From an uncultured Clostridia bacterium (lineage in GTDB: Bacteria; Bacillota; Clostridia; Christensenellales; Borkfalkiaceae), in contig CAKQQY010000004.1 of assembly GCA_934271245.1 (NCBI GenBank), positions 1 to 64,000 on the forward strand: a DNA stretch of 64,000 bases. The letters run 5' to 3'. The notes beneath the pieces are model-generated. The model did not search any database. It saw only the letters and a list, made by a program, of their open reading frames with translations, and was not told the origin of the DNA. Positions 26,670-35,888 of the stretch are shown piece by piece. Both the position numbers and the translations under genes were made by a program. Position 1 is the first letter of the stretch; each line of letters begins with the position of its first letter.

Positions 26670-27860
26670 TCAATCTTTTCTGTTATAACGCGTTTCGGAT
26701 TTCACATATACGTCCGTTACCGAAAACGTTTCGTCAAGCGCAACGAAATCGGCGTCTTTACCGATTTCTATACTTCCCTTTTTATCTTCGATTTTCATCA
26801 ACTTCGCCTGATTCATCGAAGTCATCTTACTCGCTTCTTCTATGCCGAGCCCCGCTTTCTGTACGGCGAACCGAAACGCTCTGTCCATCGTACCGATACT
26901 TCCCGCAAATGAAGATTTATCGGGTAATTTCGCCACGCCGTCGTCGATAATCACGCGGTTTTCGGGACAAATTGCCCCAAGATAACTCTCTTTCAAATCA
27001 GTTCCCGCCGCTCGCATTGCGTCGGTAACCAAGCATATTTTATCAACGCCTTTCAACTTCGCAACCAGGCGCAGCAATTCTTTCGGAACGTGACACCCGT
27101 CGCCTATCAGTTCTACGTATAAATCGTCTATCCCGTAACCCGCCTGAGTAACGCCGATATGAACTTTCTGGTCTACTTTATGAAATCCGGATGTCGCGCT
27201 GTACAAATGCGTTACCGAAGTAAACCCTTCTCTCGAAGAGGCTTCCGCTTGCTCGTAAGTGGCGGCGGTATGCCCCATAGAAATCTGCACGCCGCAAGCA
27301 TGCAATCGTTTCGCCATTTCGGAAACGCCTTCCACTTCGGGCGCGCAGGATATTCTTGCGATTACGTCGCTGTTTTTTTCCAGAGTAGCGATCATATCTT
27401 CCGTGGGAGAATAAATCAAATCGCTTCGTTGAGCGCCGCACATTTTCGGGCTTATAAACGGACCTTCGAGATGTAATCCCCCGAAAACGTCCGCCACGTT
27501 TTTATCGGACAGCAATTCCCTATACACCTTTACGGTGTTTTCGATTTCGCCGAATTTTGCCGACATCGTAGTGGGAAAAATCGTAGTAGTGCCGTGCATA
27601 AGGTGAGTTTTCGCCGCCGTAAGCATCGCTTCAGCGCTTCCGTCCATAAAATCGGCGCCGCCACCCCCGTGAACGTGAATATCGATAAAACCGGGTAACA
27701 GATAATTTCCGTGTAAATCGATTTTTTCCGCATATTCATAACTCTCGGCGTTATAAGGAAGAACGGCAATTTCTTTTATTCTGCCGTTCTCCGTTAAAAC
27801 CGTTTTATCGGTAAAAATTCCGTCTTTTAAGAGGATTTTACCGTTATAAAAGCATTTCAT
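26670..27860 (-). CDS. nagA: N-acetylglucosamine-6-phosphate deacetylase
   Basis: This 396-residue amidohydrolase removes the acetyl group from GlcNAc 6-phosphate to give glucosamine 6-phosphate. The metal and substrate motifs are IHVHG (61-65), HLEGPF (130-135), GHTAATY (196-202), THLY (H218) and the catalytic aspartate in LVTDAM (D280). It follows nagB by one base. With nagB it routes amino sugars to fructose 6-phosphate. Together with a GH20-like gene 5 kb away it supports use of N-acetylhexosamine-containing glycans. Confidence 0.95.
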   Translation of the reverse strand: MKCFYNGKILLKDGIFTDKTVLTENGRIKEIAVLPYNAESYEYAEKIDLHGNYLLPGFIDIHVHGGGGADFMDGSAEAMLTAAKTHLMHGTTTIFPTTMSAKFGEIENTVKVYRELLSDKNVADVFGGLHLEGPFISPKMCGAQRSDLIYSPTEDMIATLEKNSDVIARISCAPEVEGVSEMAKRLHACGVQISMGHTAATYEQAEASSREGFTSVTHLYSATSGFHKVDQKVHIGVTQAGYGIDDLYVELIGDGCHVPKELLRLVAKLKGVDKICLVTDAMRAAGTDLKESYLGAICPENRVIIDDGVAKLPDKSSFAGSIGTMDRAFRFAVQKAGLGIEEASKMTSMNQAKLMKIEDKKGSIEIGKDADFVALDETFSVTDVYVKSETRYNRKD

Positions 27861-27861
27861 T

Positions 27862-28713
27862 TTATTTATTGTAAACTCTGATTTCCGGAATGGGCGCTTT
27901 CAACGCTTCGCGCGTTGCGTAAAGCGTCGCGTCGGCATGGTTCTGGAAAAGCGAGCAGGGAACGTGACAATCGACTTTGCCGGAAAGCACCGGACGAAGC
28001 GCGCCGGCGTTCCAATCTCTCGGCATGCACATAATCACTTTTTTAGCCTTGAAAATTTCTTTCATTCCTACGGTAATGCAATATTGCGGAATCGCTTTGA
28101 AATTGCCGCCTGCATTCATAAAACCGTTTATGGTACGCGTTTCTCTCGATACTTTCAATATACGAGTCTGACGATTTAAGAAATCTTCGTTGGAGCAGAT
28201 TTCGTCCGCTTCGGGCGGTTCGTTGAAAGCGTAGTGTCCGTTAATTCCCACACCGCCGAAAACCATATCCGGCGCGCTGTATTTTTCAATAAGTTGTAAC
28301 ACGTTATCCGGATTATTCGGATCGGGAAAATGTCTGTTTTCGGGCAGAACGTTCAATTCGTCGTCGATCTGGCTATAAAAAATTCTTTCCATACCGCCCC
28401 TGAAAGAAAGCGGATCATTTATGTCTATATATTGCTTATCGTCCGTAAGGTACTCGTCCATATTGCAGAACACGCAGTTTTTCAGGTTGATTCTGTATTT
28501 ATTGATAAAATACGTCAGTCTGAAATACGGACCTAACGGACCGTAAGGAACTATCATAAAGGTCGTTTTCCCTTCGCGGTTGTTTTTTTCGATCGTTTCA
28601 AGAACTTCGATGGCAACTTTCCAATACATATCGACTTCGTGGTCGCACACGTTCAGTTTAATATTGCTGTTTTTCGTAAGTTCATTGATCGGCATTGTGT
28701 AAATATCTTCCAT
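27862..28713 (-). CDS. NagB-like glucosamine-6-phosphate deaminase, divergent
   Basis: This 283-residue protein has the NagB fold and is expected to deaminate and isomerise glucosamine 6-phosphate to fructose 6-phosphate. The NMDEYL motif (84-89) keeps the catalytic aspartate D86, and GVGINGHYAFNEP (144-156) keeps the histidine and glutamate. However the aspartate of the canonical NDGHIAFNEP motif (D141 in E. coli) is an asparagine here (N148). The ATG at 28713 follows AAAGGTGA; an upstream frame extension has no ribosome site. Its place beside nagA supports a role in amino-sugar use, but another sugar phosphate cannot be excluded. Confidence 0.8.
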   Translation of the reverse strand: MEDIYTMPINELTKNSNIKLNVCDHEVDMYWKVAIEVLETIEKNNREGKTTFMIVPYGPLGPYFRLTYFINKYRINLKNCVFCNMDEYLTDDKQYIDINDPLSFRGGMERIFYSQIDDELNVLPENRHFPDPNNPDNVLQLIEKYSAPDMVFGGVGINGHYAFNEPPEADEICSNEDFLNRQTRILKVSRETRTINGFMNAGGNFKAIPQYCITVGMKEIFKAKKVIMCMPRDWNAGALRPVLSGKVDCHVPCSLFQNHADATLYATREALKAPIPEIRVYNK

Positions 28714-28780
28714 ATATATCACCTTTCCTTTCCGCAAAACAATAAATTAAATTTTGTTTTTACGGCATTTAAATTTTTCT

Positions 28781-31120
28781 TTATTTCAACTCTATATTCA
28801 AAACCGCCGCTTCAAGCCCGGTTGACATAGCGACTAATTTAAGATTTCCTGCTTTTTCGCCGAGTTTTACCGCCACGGTAATTTTCCCCGCGCGCATCTT
28901 TCTTTGAGATAAGAATAAACTGTCGTGATCGGTGATATCCGACCCCGTTGAAAGGATTTTTCCCGCTCCCTCCGCGATAAAATTAACGGTGACGTCGGCG
29001 TCGGGGACTTCGTTTCCTTTTTCGTCAAGCACGCTACAAGTAAACAAAGCAATATCTCTGCCGTTTGCCTTTACGTCTTCCGTATCGAGTCGCAAAGCGA
29101 GTTTATAGGGGGTTTCAGACGTAACCTTACAATCGGTCGCCACGATTTTCCCGTCGATATAAGCGTTTACTCTCAATTCTCCGGTTTCATAAGGAACGAA
29201 CCACTCGCCGTAACCGTATTTTGCAATAATTTCTTTACCAAGAGAATTACCGTTAAGAAACAACTCCGCTTCCTCTGCGTTCGTATACGCAACCACGCGT
29301 ATTTTTTCACCTTCCATTCCCTTAAAATTCCAGTGAGGCAACAAATGAATCATAGGTTTTTCTTTACCGTCCGACCAGTAGGAAAGATTCTGATAAAAAG
29401 CGTCTTTCTTCTGCATAAAAAGATCTATCGCTCCGCTCTGCGAACAAAGTCTCGGCCAACAAGCCTCTCCTCTGTGTTCGAATGCTATCCATTGATAGCC
29501 TCCCAAAATCCAATCGTTCTCATCGATAAATTTCCAGGATCTTTGACGAGACCTGAATTCGTCGGTAGTATCCCTGTCGTAAGCAGGCAAAAACGCCCTG
29601 CTTTCGTCCGCCCCGAAATACCAACCGCGAGTCGAACCCGTTGCGCAACATTCGGAAGAGATAACTGCCTTTCCGGGATAAAGCCGACGCACTTCGTCGT
29701 ATAATTTCCAATTATAATTAATCGCAATCACGTCGCAATCGTCGTATACGGTAGATTTATTCGGAGAATAACTGACCGCCGTAAATATCGGACGCGTTTT
29801 GTCGTATTTTTTTACAAAAGAAATCAACGATTGCGCAATCCTATGCCCTTGCTCTTTAACGTGGTACGGTTCTTCGTTACCGATTGACCAGAAAAAAACG
29901 CTCGGGCGGTTTCTGTCACGTAGTATCAGACTTTTAAGTTGCTCCTTGCTTTCTTCCGTACTTTCGAACCACCGGGTTTCGTCGAGAACGATAAACCCGT
30001 TTTCGTCGAGAGCGTCCATCAAAGATTCAGCCTGCATATAATGCGACGTTCTGTATCCGTTCGCGCCCATTTCTTTCATCAGTCGTACCTTATATCTGTG
30101 TATGTTTTCAGGTACCGCTTTACCTAACAGACCGCAGTCGGCGTGTCCGCAAAGTCCTTTTATTTTATAATGCTTACCGTTTATAAATAAACCTTGATTA
30201 GGATCAACGTTAAACGTTCTGAACCCGAATCTCGTTTCGTAAACATCTACGCATTCATCGTCTATGAAAATCTCTGCGCGCATCGTATACAAAACCGGAC
30301 TTTCGGGACTCCATCTCTCGGGATTATCCGTCTGCATAATCAATTCGGAAACTGTTTTATCCTTATCCGCAATTTCACCGCCGCCGTTTGTCTCCGCTAT
30401 TTTATTTCCCGCAGAATCCAACGCCGAACAAACGACGCGGTATTTCTGCGCCGTTACGTTATCGTTCCGAACGGTAATTTCCGTAGATATTTGCCATTTT
30501 TCATCGCCGAGATGTTCGGGAACAACGTGAATCCCCCAAAGGTCTACTGCGACTTTATTAGTTTTTACAAGCCATACGTTTCTGTATATACCGCCGCCTT
30601 CGTACCACCAACCTTCGTGTTCTTCCGTGTTAACGTATACGGAAACGACGTTCTCTTTTTCAAAATCGACTACGTCGGTTATATCCGCTTCGAAACTGTT
30701 ATATCCTGAAAAATTATGTTTTATAAGACAGCCGTTGCAATATATCGTGGAGCGGGTTGCAATCCCTTCGAAAAATAAAACGATTCTTTTGTTTTTGTCC
30801 TCGTCCGTCAGTTTTATTTTCTTGATATACCATGCGTTTTTGTACGGAACAAAACCGAGAGCGCAATTATATTTTTTATCGGGCAGTTCTTCTATTACGT
30901 AATCGTGAGGAATATCTACTCTCTCCCATTTTTCGCCTTTATGTTCCCTGTCTGAATCGTAACAATCATCGGAAGCAAAATAATTTTTCGAAGCAGGCCC
31001 CATATGGTATCTTTCCGTTTTCGCGCTGATATACGAAAAACCTTTATAAGGAGGATAGTTCTCGTTTATGTCCCCGCAATGAAACAGCCAATTACCGTTC
31101 AATAAAATTTTTTCACGCAT
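28781..31120 (-). CDS. GH2 family beta-galactosidase-like enzyme
   Basis: This 779-residue protein has the full GH2 layout: an N-terminal jelly roll (about 1-190, with KWERVDIPHDYVIE), an Ig-like domain (about 190-310), a TIM barrel (about 310-600, with SIGNEE carrying acid/base E416 and AVISSE carrying nucleophile E490) and C-terminal Ig-like domains, the last resembling invasin/Big_1 (VPDADVTVNFIAEGAGK). No signal peptide is present when translation starts at the ATG 31120, which follows AGAGGGGGAA; the 25 residues upstream lack a ribosome site. It heads the operon with nagB, nagA and the MGH1-type enzyme. The exact substrate (galactoside, glucuronide or other) is unknown. Confidence 0.9.
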   Translation of the reverse strand: MREKILLNGNWLFHCGDINENYPPYKGFSYISAKTERYHMGPASKNYFASDDCYDSDREHKGEKWERVDIPHDYVIEELPDKKYNCALGFVPYKNAWYIKKIKLTDEDKNKRIVLFFEGIATRSTIYCNGCLIKHNFSGYNSFEADITDVVDFEKENVVSVYVNTEEHEGWWYEGGGIYRNVWLVKTNKVAVDLWGIHVVPEHLGDEKWQISTEITVRNDNVTAQKYRVVCSALDSAGNKIAETNGGGEIADKDKTVSELIMQTDNPERWSPESPVLYTMRAEIFIDDECVDVYETRFGFRTFNVDPNQGLFINGKHYKIKGLCGHADCGLLGKAVPENIHRYKVRLMKEMGANGYRTSHYMQAESLMDALDENGFIVLDETRWFESTEESKEQLKSLILRDRNRPSVFFWSIGNEEPYHVKEQGHRIAQSLISFVKKYDKTRPIFTAVSYSPNKSTVYDDCDVIAINYNWKLYDEVRRLYPGKAVISSECCATGSTRGWYFGADESRAFLPAYDRDTTDEFRSRQRSWKFIDENDWILGGYQWIAFEHRGEACWPRLCSQSGAIDLFMQKKDAFYQNLSYWSDGKEKPMIHLLPHWNFKGMEGEKIRVVAYTNAEEAELFLNGNSLGKEIIAKYGYGEWFVPYETGELRVNAYIDGKIVATDCKVTSETPYKLALRLDTEDVKANGRDIALFTCSVLDEKGNEVPDADVTVNFIAEGAGKILSTGSDITDHDSLFLSQRKMRAGKITVAVKLGEKAGNLKLVAMSTGLEAAVLNIELK

Positions 31121-31153
31121 ATTATCGATTATTCCCCCTCTTAATTTATTATA

Positions 31154-31182
31154 AGTATATAAAAGCGCTATGGAAAAGGCAA
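31154..31182 (-). promoter_or_regulatory. Promoter of the GH2-nag operon
   Basis: On the minus strand TTGCCT (31182-31177) is followed after 17 bases by TATACT (31159-31154). The conserved motif AATAGACAAAATCAAC (plus strand 31181-31196) abuts the -35. Confidence 0.7.
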
Positions 31183-31196
31183 TAGACAAAATCAAC
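31181..31196 (-). promoter_or_regulatory. Shared motif A, GH2-nag operon copy
   Basis: AATAGACAAAATCAAC on the plus strand matches the sequence at 47540-47555 in 15 of 16 positions. Both copies overlap the -35 element of a minus-strand sugar-use operon by the same two bases. This is a candidate activator site, possibly for the AraC protein encoded at 31326. Confidence 0.55.
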
Positions 31197-31234
31197 TATA
31201 TAAACATAATATAAAAATTTATTTACGCGAAATA

Positions 31235-31263
31235 TTGACAGTGCGGGCAAATATTGTTAAACT
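31235..31263 (+). promoter_or_regulatory. Promoter of the second AraC regulator gene
   Basis: TTGACA (31235-31240), 17 bases, then TAAACT (31258-31263), 63 bases before the start codon. Confidence 0.75.
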
Positions 31264-31325
31264 GATATCGAACGAAATAATTCTGAAACATGCTGAAAAA
31301 ATAGCATAAAAAAAGGGAATCGGAT

Positions 31326-32144
31326 ATGGGTGAACAAAAAGGAAGATCTCTTAGATCCACTAATTTTTCAAACAACGATATTTTACACGTAAATAACAGC
31401 GGGTATTATGAAAACAAAACCTTTTTCACAAAAATCGACCGACCGAAGGGACGAGTGGATTATCTGCTGATTCTGATCGAAAAAGGCGTGGTATACATTT
31501 CTTTAGACGGAAAAATACAGAAACTTCAAAAAAACGATTTTTTTATTTTTGCGCCGAACACCCCGCAACAATATTCGTTTGACGAAAACGTATTGTATAA
31601 TTTTTATTGGGTTCACTTTACGGGCATATATATTCCGACTCTTCTTGAAAAATCTAACCTGCGCACGAATACTGTTTACAACGGCAATATATCCAGCACT
31701 TTTATTATTAAAGACGCGATTAAGCAAATTACAGACGAATTACAAGTAAAAAACTACAACTACGAAACCGTTTCCGCAGGAATTCTTCACTCGCTTTTCG
31801 CAAAACTTCCGCGATACCTGAAAAACAACCGTAATCCTAATGATTTTATCGAAAACGTGATTGAAACGTTTAATAAAGACTTCGTTTCTATAAACGATAT
31901 TTCTGCTTTTGCAAAACGTAACGGACTTTCCCCGACATACTTTATCAGACTGTTCAAGCAACATACGGGGCTTACGCCAAAGCAATATATTTTAAGATTG
32001 CGTATGGAAAAGGCAAAGCAACTTTTATCCGCTACAGATTTGAAAGTCAACGAAATTGCCCGCGAATGCGGCTTCGAATCCCCTCTCTATTTTTCTAAAC
32101 TTTTCCATAAACATTTCGGGGTGCCGCCAACGCGGTTCTCTTAA
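31326..32144 (+). CDS. AraC family transcriptional regulator with cupin domain
   Basis: This 272-residue protein has an N-terminal cupin (about 25-150, with LILIEKGVVYISLDGKIQKLQKND and NFYWVHFTG) and a C-terminal AraC double helix-turn-helix (about 170-272, ending ECGFESPLYFSKLFHKHFGVPPTRFS). It is divergent from the GH2-nag operon and likely controls it. The shared promoter motif suggests it also controls the second ABC operon. AAAGGGA lies before the ATG. It is followed at once by a strong terminator. Confidence 0.92.
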   Translation: MGEQKGRSLRSTNFSNNDILHVNNSGYYENKTFFTKIDRPKGRVDYLLILIEKGVVYISLDGKIQKLQKNDFFIFAPNTPQQYSFDENVLYNFYWVHFTGIYIPTLLEKSNLRTNTVYNGNISSTFIIKDAIKQITDELQVKNYNYETVSAGILHSLFAKLPRYLKNNRNPNDFIENVIETFNKDFVSINDISAFAKRNGLSPTYFIRLFKQHTGLTPKQYILRLRMEKAKQLLSATDLKVNEIARECGFESPLYFSKLFHKHFGVPPTRFS

Positions 32145-32160
32145 AACTCACAAAATAAAA

Positions 32161-32207
32161 GTTTCCCGTATTGCGCAGGCTTGGCGCAATACGGGAAACC
32201 GTTTTTA
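32161..32207. terminator. Bidirectional terminator between AraC and the GH20-like gene
   Basis: GTTTCCCGTATTGCGC (32161-32176) pairs perfectly with GCGCAATACGGGAAAC (32184-32199) across a 7-base loop. CGTTTTTAT follows on the plus strand and TTTTATTTTG on the minus strand. It ends both the AraC gene and the 15-kb ABC2 operon. Confidence 0.92.
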
Positions 32208-34025
32208 TATCGGATTAACCGAAACAGCCTTCGAGTACACAACGTTCACAGGTTTTTCGTGAGAAGCCGCTCCTTTACATCCATAATCAAGCAAATCGTG
32301 TTCCAATTCCTCGATTTCATTCTCCTTTCCGAGCATATAAGCAATAAGCCTTTCCTTACAATCCTTTAAACGACGTACAAGACCTCCGATTCTGACGCTT
32401 TGTATTTCTAACCCGTAAGGTTTATTTTCGCAAAGCCAATCTTTTTTGAAACTAACGTAAAACGCTTCTGTTTTTTTAATCGTCTCTGCGTATCGTTCAA
32501 TCAGATTTTCAAGTCGTTTCTTGTCTGCCGAACGATATACTGCTCGTGTCTCTAACCCGAGTTCACATTTTAAAAGCATAACTTCATAGTAGCGTTTTTT
32601 AGTGACAAAAATATTTTTAAAAGCAGTCGCCTTTTTTATAGCGTTATCGATTTCCGCAATCTTCTTTTTATACTTCTCTTTTTCACCAAAATCTATCGAA
32701 GTATCGTATACTCCGGTAAAGCAATCGTTATAAAATAAGTATTTGTCCTTTTGCAGAAAAATCGAAGAAAATTCTTTTCTGTTAAGACCGCATAAAGAAA
32801 TAAGCGATTTTTCGTATTCGTCTTCGCTATCCCCGCAATTCATGCATCCTACATAAATCAGCGAACTTAACGCGGAAAACATACTCGATTCTCCGCCGTT
32901 ATCGCCCCAAAGCGTTACGATATAGTTTTTAATTCCTTTCTCTACACACGCGGCAAAAGACGCCGACATTCTTTGAATTCCGAGTTCGTTATCGGCGGAA
33001 AAACGGTAACTTGTGTAACCGCTACCCGCAAAAAAGATTTCACGCTGAAAAGACAGGTGTCTGTCGATATGTATTTTATAATATTCCTTATCGTCCGACG
33101 TATAATCCCAATAAATCAATCCGAGACCTTGCGGCACGGCGTCGTATACAGCCTCGGGAATCGGTTCGAGATTATAATAATTCATGTCTTTTGCAAGACT
33201 TCTGAAAAACATATCGCTCCATATCATCGGGTGAAAGCCGTATTTTTCGGCAATTTCCATAATCCTTGAAAGATGCTTTTTCATAATCGAAATCGAAGGT
33301 TCATACCCGTTGCGGGTTAAGTATTTTCCCCTGCCGATCCCCCAAGCCTCATCCATACCGATGTTGATTCTCTTCGACGTAAAACATTCGTTCAACGTTT
33401 TGAAAATGTTTTCTATCAGCGTATACGTGCGTTCTTCGCCAACCAGCAGAACGTCTTCGCTATCGATTGCCCGTTCGTACTCGTTTGTCCAATATCGTAT
33501 TGTTCTCAAATGCGCCAACGTCTGAATACACGGTATCAATTCTATACCGTAACGCAAAGCGTAAGCGTCAAGTTCTTTTAGTTCGGATTTCGTATATCTT
33601 CCGCGTAAATACCCGAAATACGGTTCTCCGTCAACTTCGTACGTGTCTTCCGTGTACAACATAACGCTCTGATATCCGTACACTGCAAGAATCCTTATCA
33701 TTTTCTTTAAGGATTCAACCTTTTTTACGGCATTTCTTGAACAATCGATCATTACCGACAGATTATTCATCTTTACATTTTTGTTCACGGAAAAACAACC
33801 TTCGTTAATCAGAAGATACTTTATGCCGACATATATTTCACAATCTTTCGTGTAAAGAATTCTGGCTCCGTTTTCAAAGCGTTGTACCGTAAAACTATTC
33901 GCTTTTTCCGCTTCGATTAAAATACCGTCGGCGCTTGTTATTATAGGCAAATCGTTTTCGAGATTTTTTATATTTTCCGCAACGTCGTCAGGCAATCTGC
34001 TCAGACAAATTTTTAGTTTTTTCAT
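32205..34025 (-). CDS. GH20-like beta-N-acetylhexosaminidase
   Basis: This 606-residue protein has an N-terminal alpha/beta domain (about 1-90) and a TIM barrel (about 90-400) with the GH20 Asp-Glu pair in RINIGMDEAWG (D225, E226). GH20 enzymes use that pair with substrate-assisted catalysis to remove terminal N-acetylhexosamine. The C-terminal 200 residues are helical. No signal peptide is present, so it acts on imported oligosaccharides. The ATG at 34025 is preferred over an in-frame TTG at 34052; neither has a strong ribosome site. It is the last gene of the ABC2 operon. Confidence 0.84.
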   Translation of the reverse strand: MKKLKICLSRLPDDVAENIKNLENDLPIITSADGILIEAEKANSFTVQRFENGARILYTKDCEIYVGIKYLLINEGCFSVNKNVKMNNLSVMIDCSRNAVKKVESLKKMIRILAVYGYQSVMLYTEDTYEVDGEPYFGYLRGRYTKSELKELDAYALRYGIELIPCIQTLAHLRTIRYWTNEYERAIDSEDVLLVGEERTYTLIENIFKTLNECFTSKRINIGMDEAWGIGRGKYLTRNGYEPSISIMKKHLSRIMEIAEKYGFHPMIWSDMFFRSLAKDMNYYNLEPIPEAVYDAVPQGLGLIYWDYTSDDKEYYKIHIDRHLSFQREIFFAGSGYTSYRFSADNELGIQRMSASFAACVEKGIKNYIVTLWGDNGGESSMFSALSSLIYVGCMNCGDSEDEYEKSLISLCGLNRKEFSSIFLQKDKYLFYNDCFTGVYDTSIDFGEKEKYKKKIAEIDNAIKKATAFKNIFVTKKRYYEVMLLKCELGLETRAVYRSADKKRLENLIERYAETIKKTEAFYVSFKKDWLCENKPYGLEIQSVRIGGLVRRLKDCKERLIAYMLGKENEIEELEHDLLDYGCKGAASHEKPVNVVYSKAVSVNPI

Positions 34026-34078
34026 TATAATACTATTTACTGCTTTATACAAGAACTGATGATTTTATAATTGTTTTT

Positions 34079-34112
34079 ACAACGGAGATACAAGTCATTG
34101 TATCCCCGTTGT
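34079..34112. other. Strong intercistronic stem-loop
   Basis: ACAACGGAGATACAA (34079-34093) pairs with TTGTATCCCCGTTGT (34098-34112) with one mismatch and a 4-base loop. On the transcribed (minus) strand an A-rich, not U-rich, sequence follows, so it is unlikely to terminate. It may stabilise or process the mRNA between the exoprotein and GH20 genes. Confidence 0.45.
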
Positions 34113-34142
34113 ATAGACTTTTCTGTCTTAATCGACAGGGTT

Positions 34143-35888
34143 TTAATTTGCGTTTGCGCGTACTACCTGAATTGATTGAATATAAAGTTCGCCCGAAGCC
34201 GTATAAGGAGTAAACTGCACAGCCGTAACGGTACACGTTGCCGTTGCCGTATATACGTATTCCTGGAAACCCGTATTCGTTTTAATGGTTATATAATTCT
34301 TTTTGCCGTCAATCGTCGGAATGAACGACGCGGTGTTCGCTCCTAATTGACAATACGCTTTTACAACGATTTTATCGCCTTTATCGAGCGTAAACGAATC
34401 AATATTGACCATTACGGTTTTATTTTTCTCCGTCGGCTTTATAAGCATAGACTTCGTAACCGAATCGTAACCTGCCATAATTCCTTTTTCGCAAGTTGTG
34501 TAAGCAAGTATACTTGCCGAGTTATCGAACGCATAACCGTTTTCCAACTGTTCTACGGTAATAGTTTTCGCCTCTTTAACGACCAGAATCGACTGAACGT
34601 ATAACGCACCTGACTTAACATACGGCATGAAAGCAATTTCATTAACAACCGTTTCTTCTGTCACCGTCCACACGTATTCTTTGAAATTCGTGCCGTTCGC
34701 TTCCTGCACCGTCATTTTATAAACGCCGTTAATACAAAAACCTACGTTTATAGCGCTTAACGCTCTTACGACGATTTTATTTCCGACGTTCAAAGTAAAC
34801 GAAGAAACATTGATCTTCGCCTTTTTATTATTTACGGACGCAGTAATTTTCATCGCGTTGTTTTCCGAATCGTAGCTCGTCGCAATACCCGACTCGCAAG
34901 TCGTCGTTTCGGCAATTTTCGTTTCGCTATCGAAGGTAAAACCATTCATAAGATTGTTTTCCGTGAGGTTTACGCGCCATTTCGCTTTCAATGTCACCGT
35001 TTCTCCCGTTACGTCCGATTCATACGGCACGACAACCTGTTCCGCTTTTTCGTCGGCTTCGTTGTACCAGCCAAGGAATTCCGCGCCGCTTCTCACAGGG
35101 GTCGGCAATATAATCGTATCGTAGGAATATCCGTCTTGCGGTTCTACCGTTTCGCCTCCGTTCGTATCGAATACGTAGTGATATAAGCCGATAGGCGTGG
35201 CAATTTCTTTGCCGCAAGCGCAGAACGCTTTTCTCGTTCCCTGTTTGCTCTCCGTGGGCGTTTCAATAACGTCGCCGTAAGCGGCATAGGTGTGGTCTTT
35301 CGAAGCATTACGAAGGTTTTCAAGCGTTTTTTTCTGCTCGGAAGTAAGCGCTCCCTCCGACGTATCTTCTATAGCGTTTTTGATGACGTAAGTCGCCGAT
35401 CTTTTTACAGTATCGGAGTAAACGACTTCTCCGTCGTTAACCTGATAGTACGCGCGACAAACAAATTCGTGATGGAAATGGTTTATCGGTACGTTTACAA
35501 GCGATACGCGCATCGTATACACGCCTGCCGACTCTTCATCGTATACGTTTTCAGTAGAAATTACGCCGTTTTCGATATACCTGACGTGTTTATCTCCCGT
35601 CAATTCTATCGTCGGCACGCCGTCCGAATCAACAAGCACGCCGAGATTTTGCACGTTTTCGATTTCCACGCCGGAAAGTTTAACTTCGAAGCGCAAACCC
35701 GTGCCTTCGGGTACGCTTTCGTTTGCTTTAGGATATCTGACCGACGCGCCGACCACTTCGACTTTAGCGCCTTCTTCCGCAAAAGCGGAATTCGTGAAAT
35801 TCATACCCGCCGCAGCAACTCCGGATAAAAGCAACAATATGAATAACACCGTTAAAAGGATCTTCTTAATTTTCAAATTCTTAATCAT
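34143..35888 (-). CDS. Secreted modular exoprotein with InlB-type repeat and two copies of a 135-residue module
   Basis: This 581-residue protein has a signal peptide ending near NSAFAEEG. Residues 38-190 form an N-terminal domain (GTGLRFEVKLSG, YTMRVSLVNVP) also found in the 827-residue protein at 55465. An InlB/Flg_new-type repeat follows (YVFDTNGGETVEPQ to TLKAKW). The last 270 residues are two copies of a module with TFDSETKI or AFDNSASI at the start, SFTL(N/D)xG(N/D)KIVV in the middle and a YVQSI or YIQSI ending. No sortase motif is seen. The ATG at 35888 follows GGGAGGGGAAC and shares one base with the stop of the small peptide gene. Confidence 0.75.
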   Translation of the reverse strand: MIKNLKIKKILLTVLFILLLLSGVAAAGMNFTNSAFAEEGAKVEVVGASVRYPKANESVPEGTGLRFEVKLSGVEIENVQNLGVLVDSDGVPTIELTGDKHVRYIENGVISTENVYDEESAGVYTMRVSLVNVPINHFHHEFVCRAYYQVNDGEVVYSDTVKRSATYVIKNAIEDTSEGALTSEQKKTLENLRNASKDHTYAAYGDVIETPTESKQGTRKAFCACGKEIATPIGLYHYVFDTNGGETVEPQDGYSYDTIILPTPVRSGAEFLGWYNEADEKAEQVVVPYESDVTGETVTLKAKWRVNLTENNLMNGFTFDSETKIAETTTCESGIATSYDSENNAMKITASVNNKKAKINVSSFTLNVGNKIVVRALSAINVGFCINGVYKMTVQEANGTNFKEYVWTVTEETVVNEIAFMPYVKSGALYVQSILVVKEAKTITVEQLENGYAFDNSASILAYTTCEKGIMAGYDSVTKSMLIKPTEKNKTVMVNIDSFTLDKGDKIVVKAYCQLGANTASFIPTIDGKKNYITIKTNTGFQEYVYTATATCTVTAVQFTPYTASGELYIQSIQVVRANAN

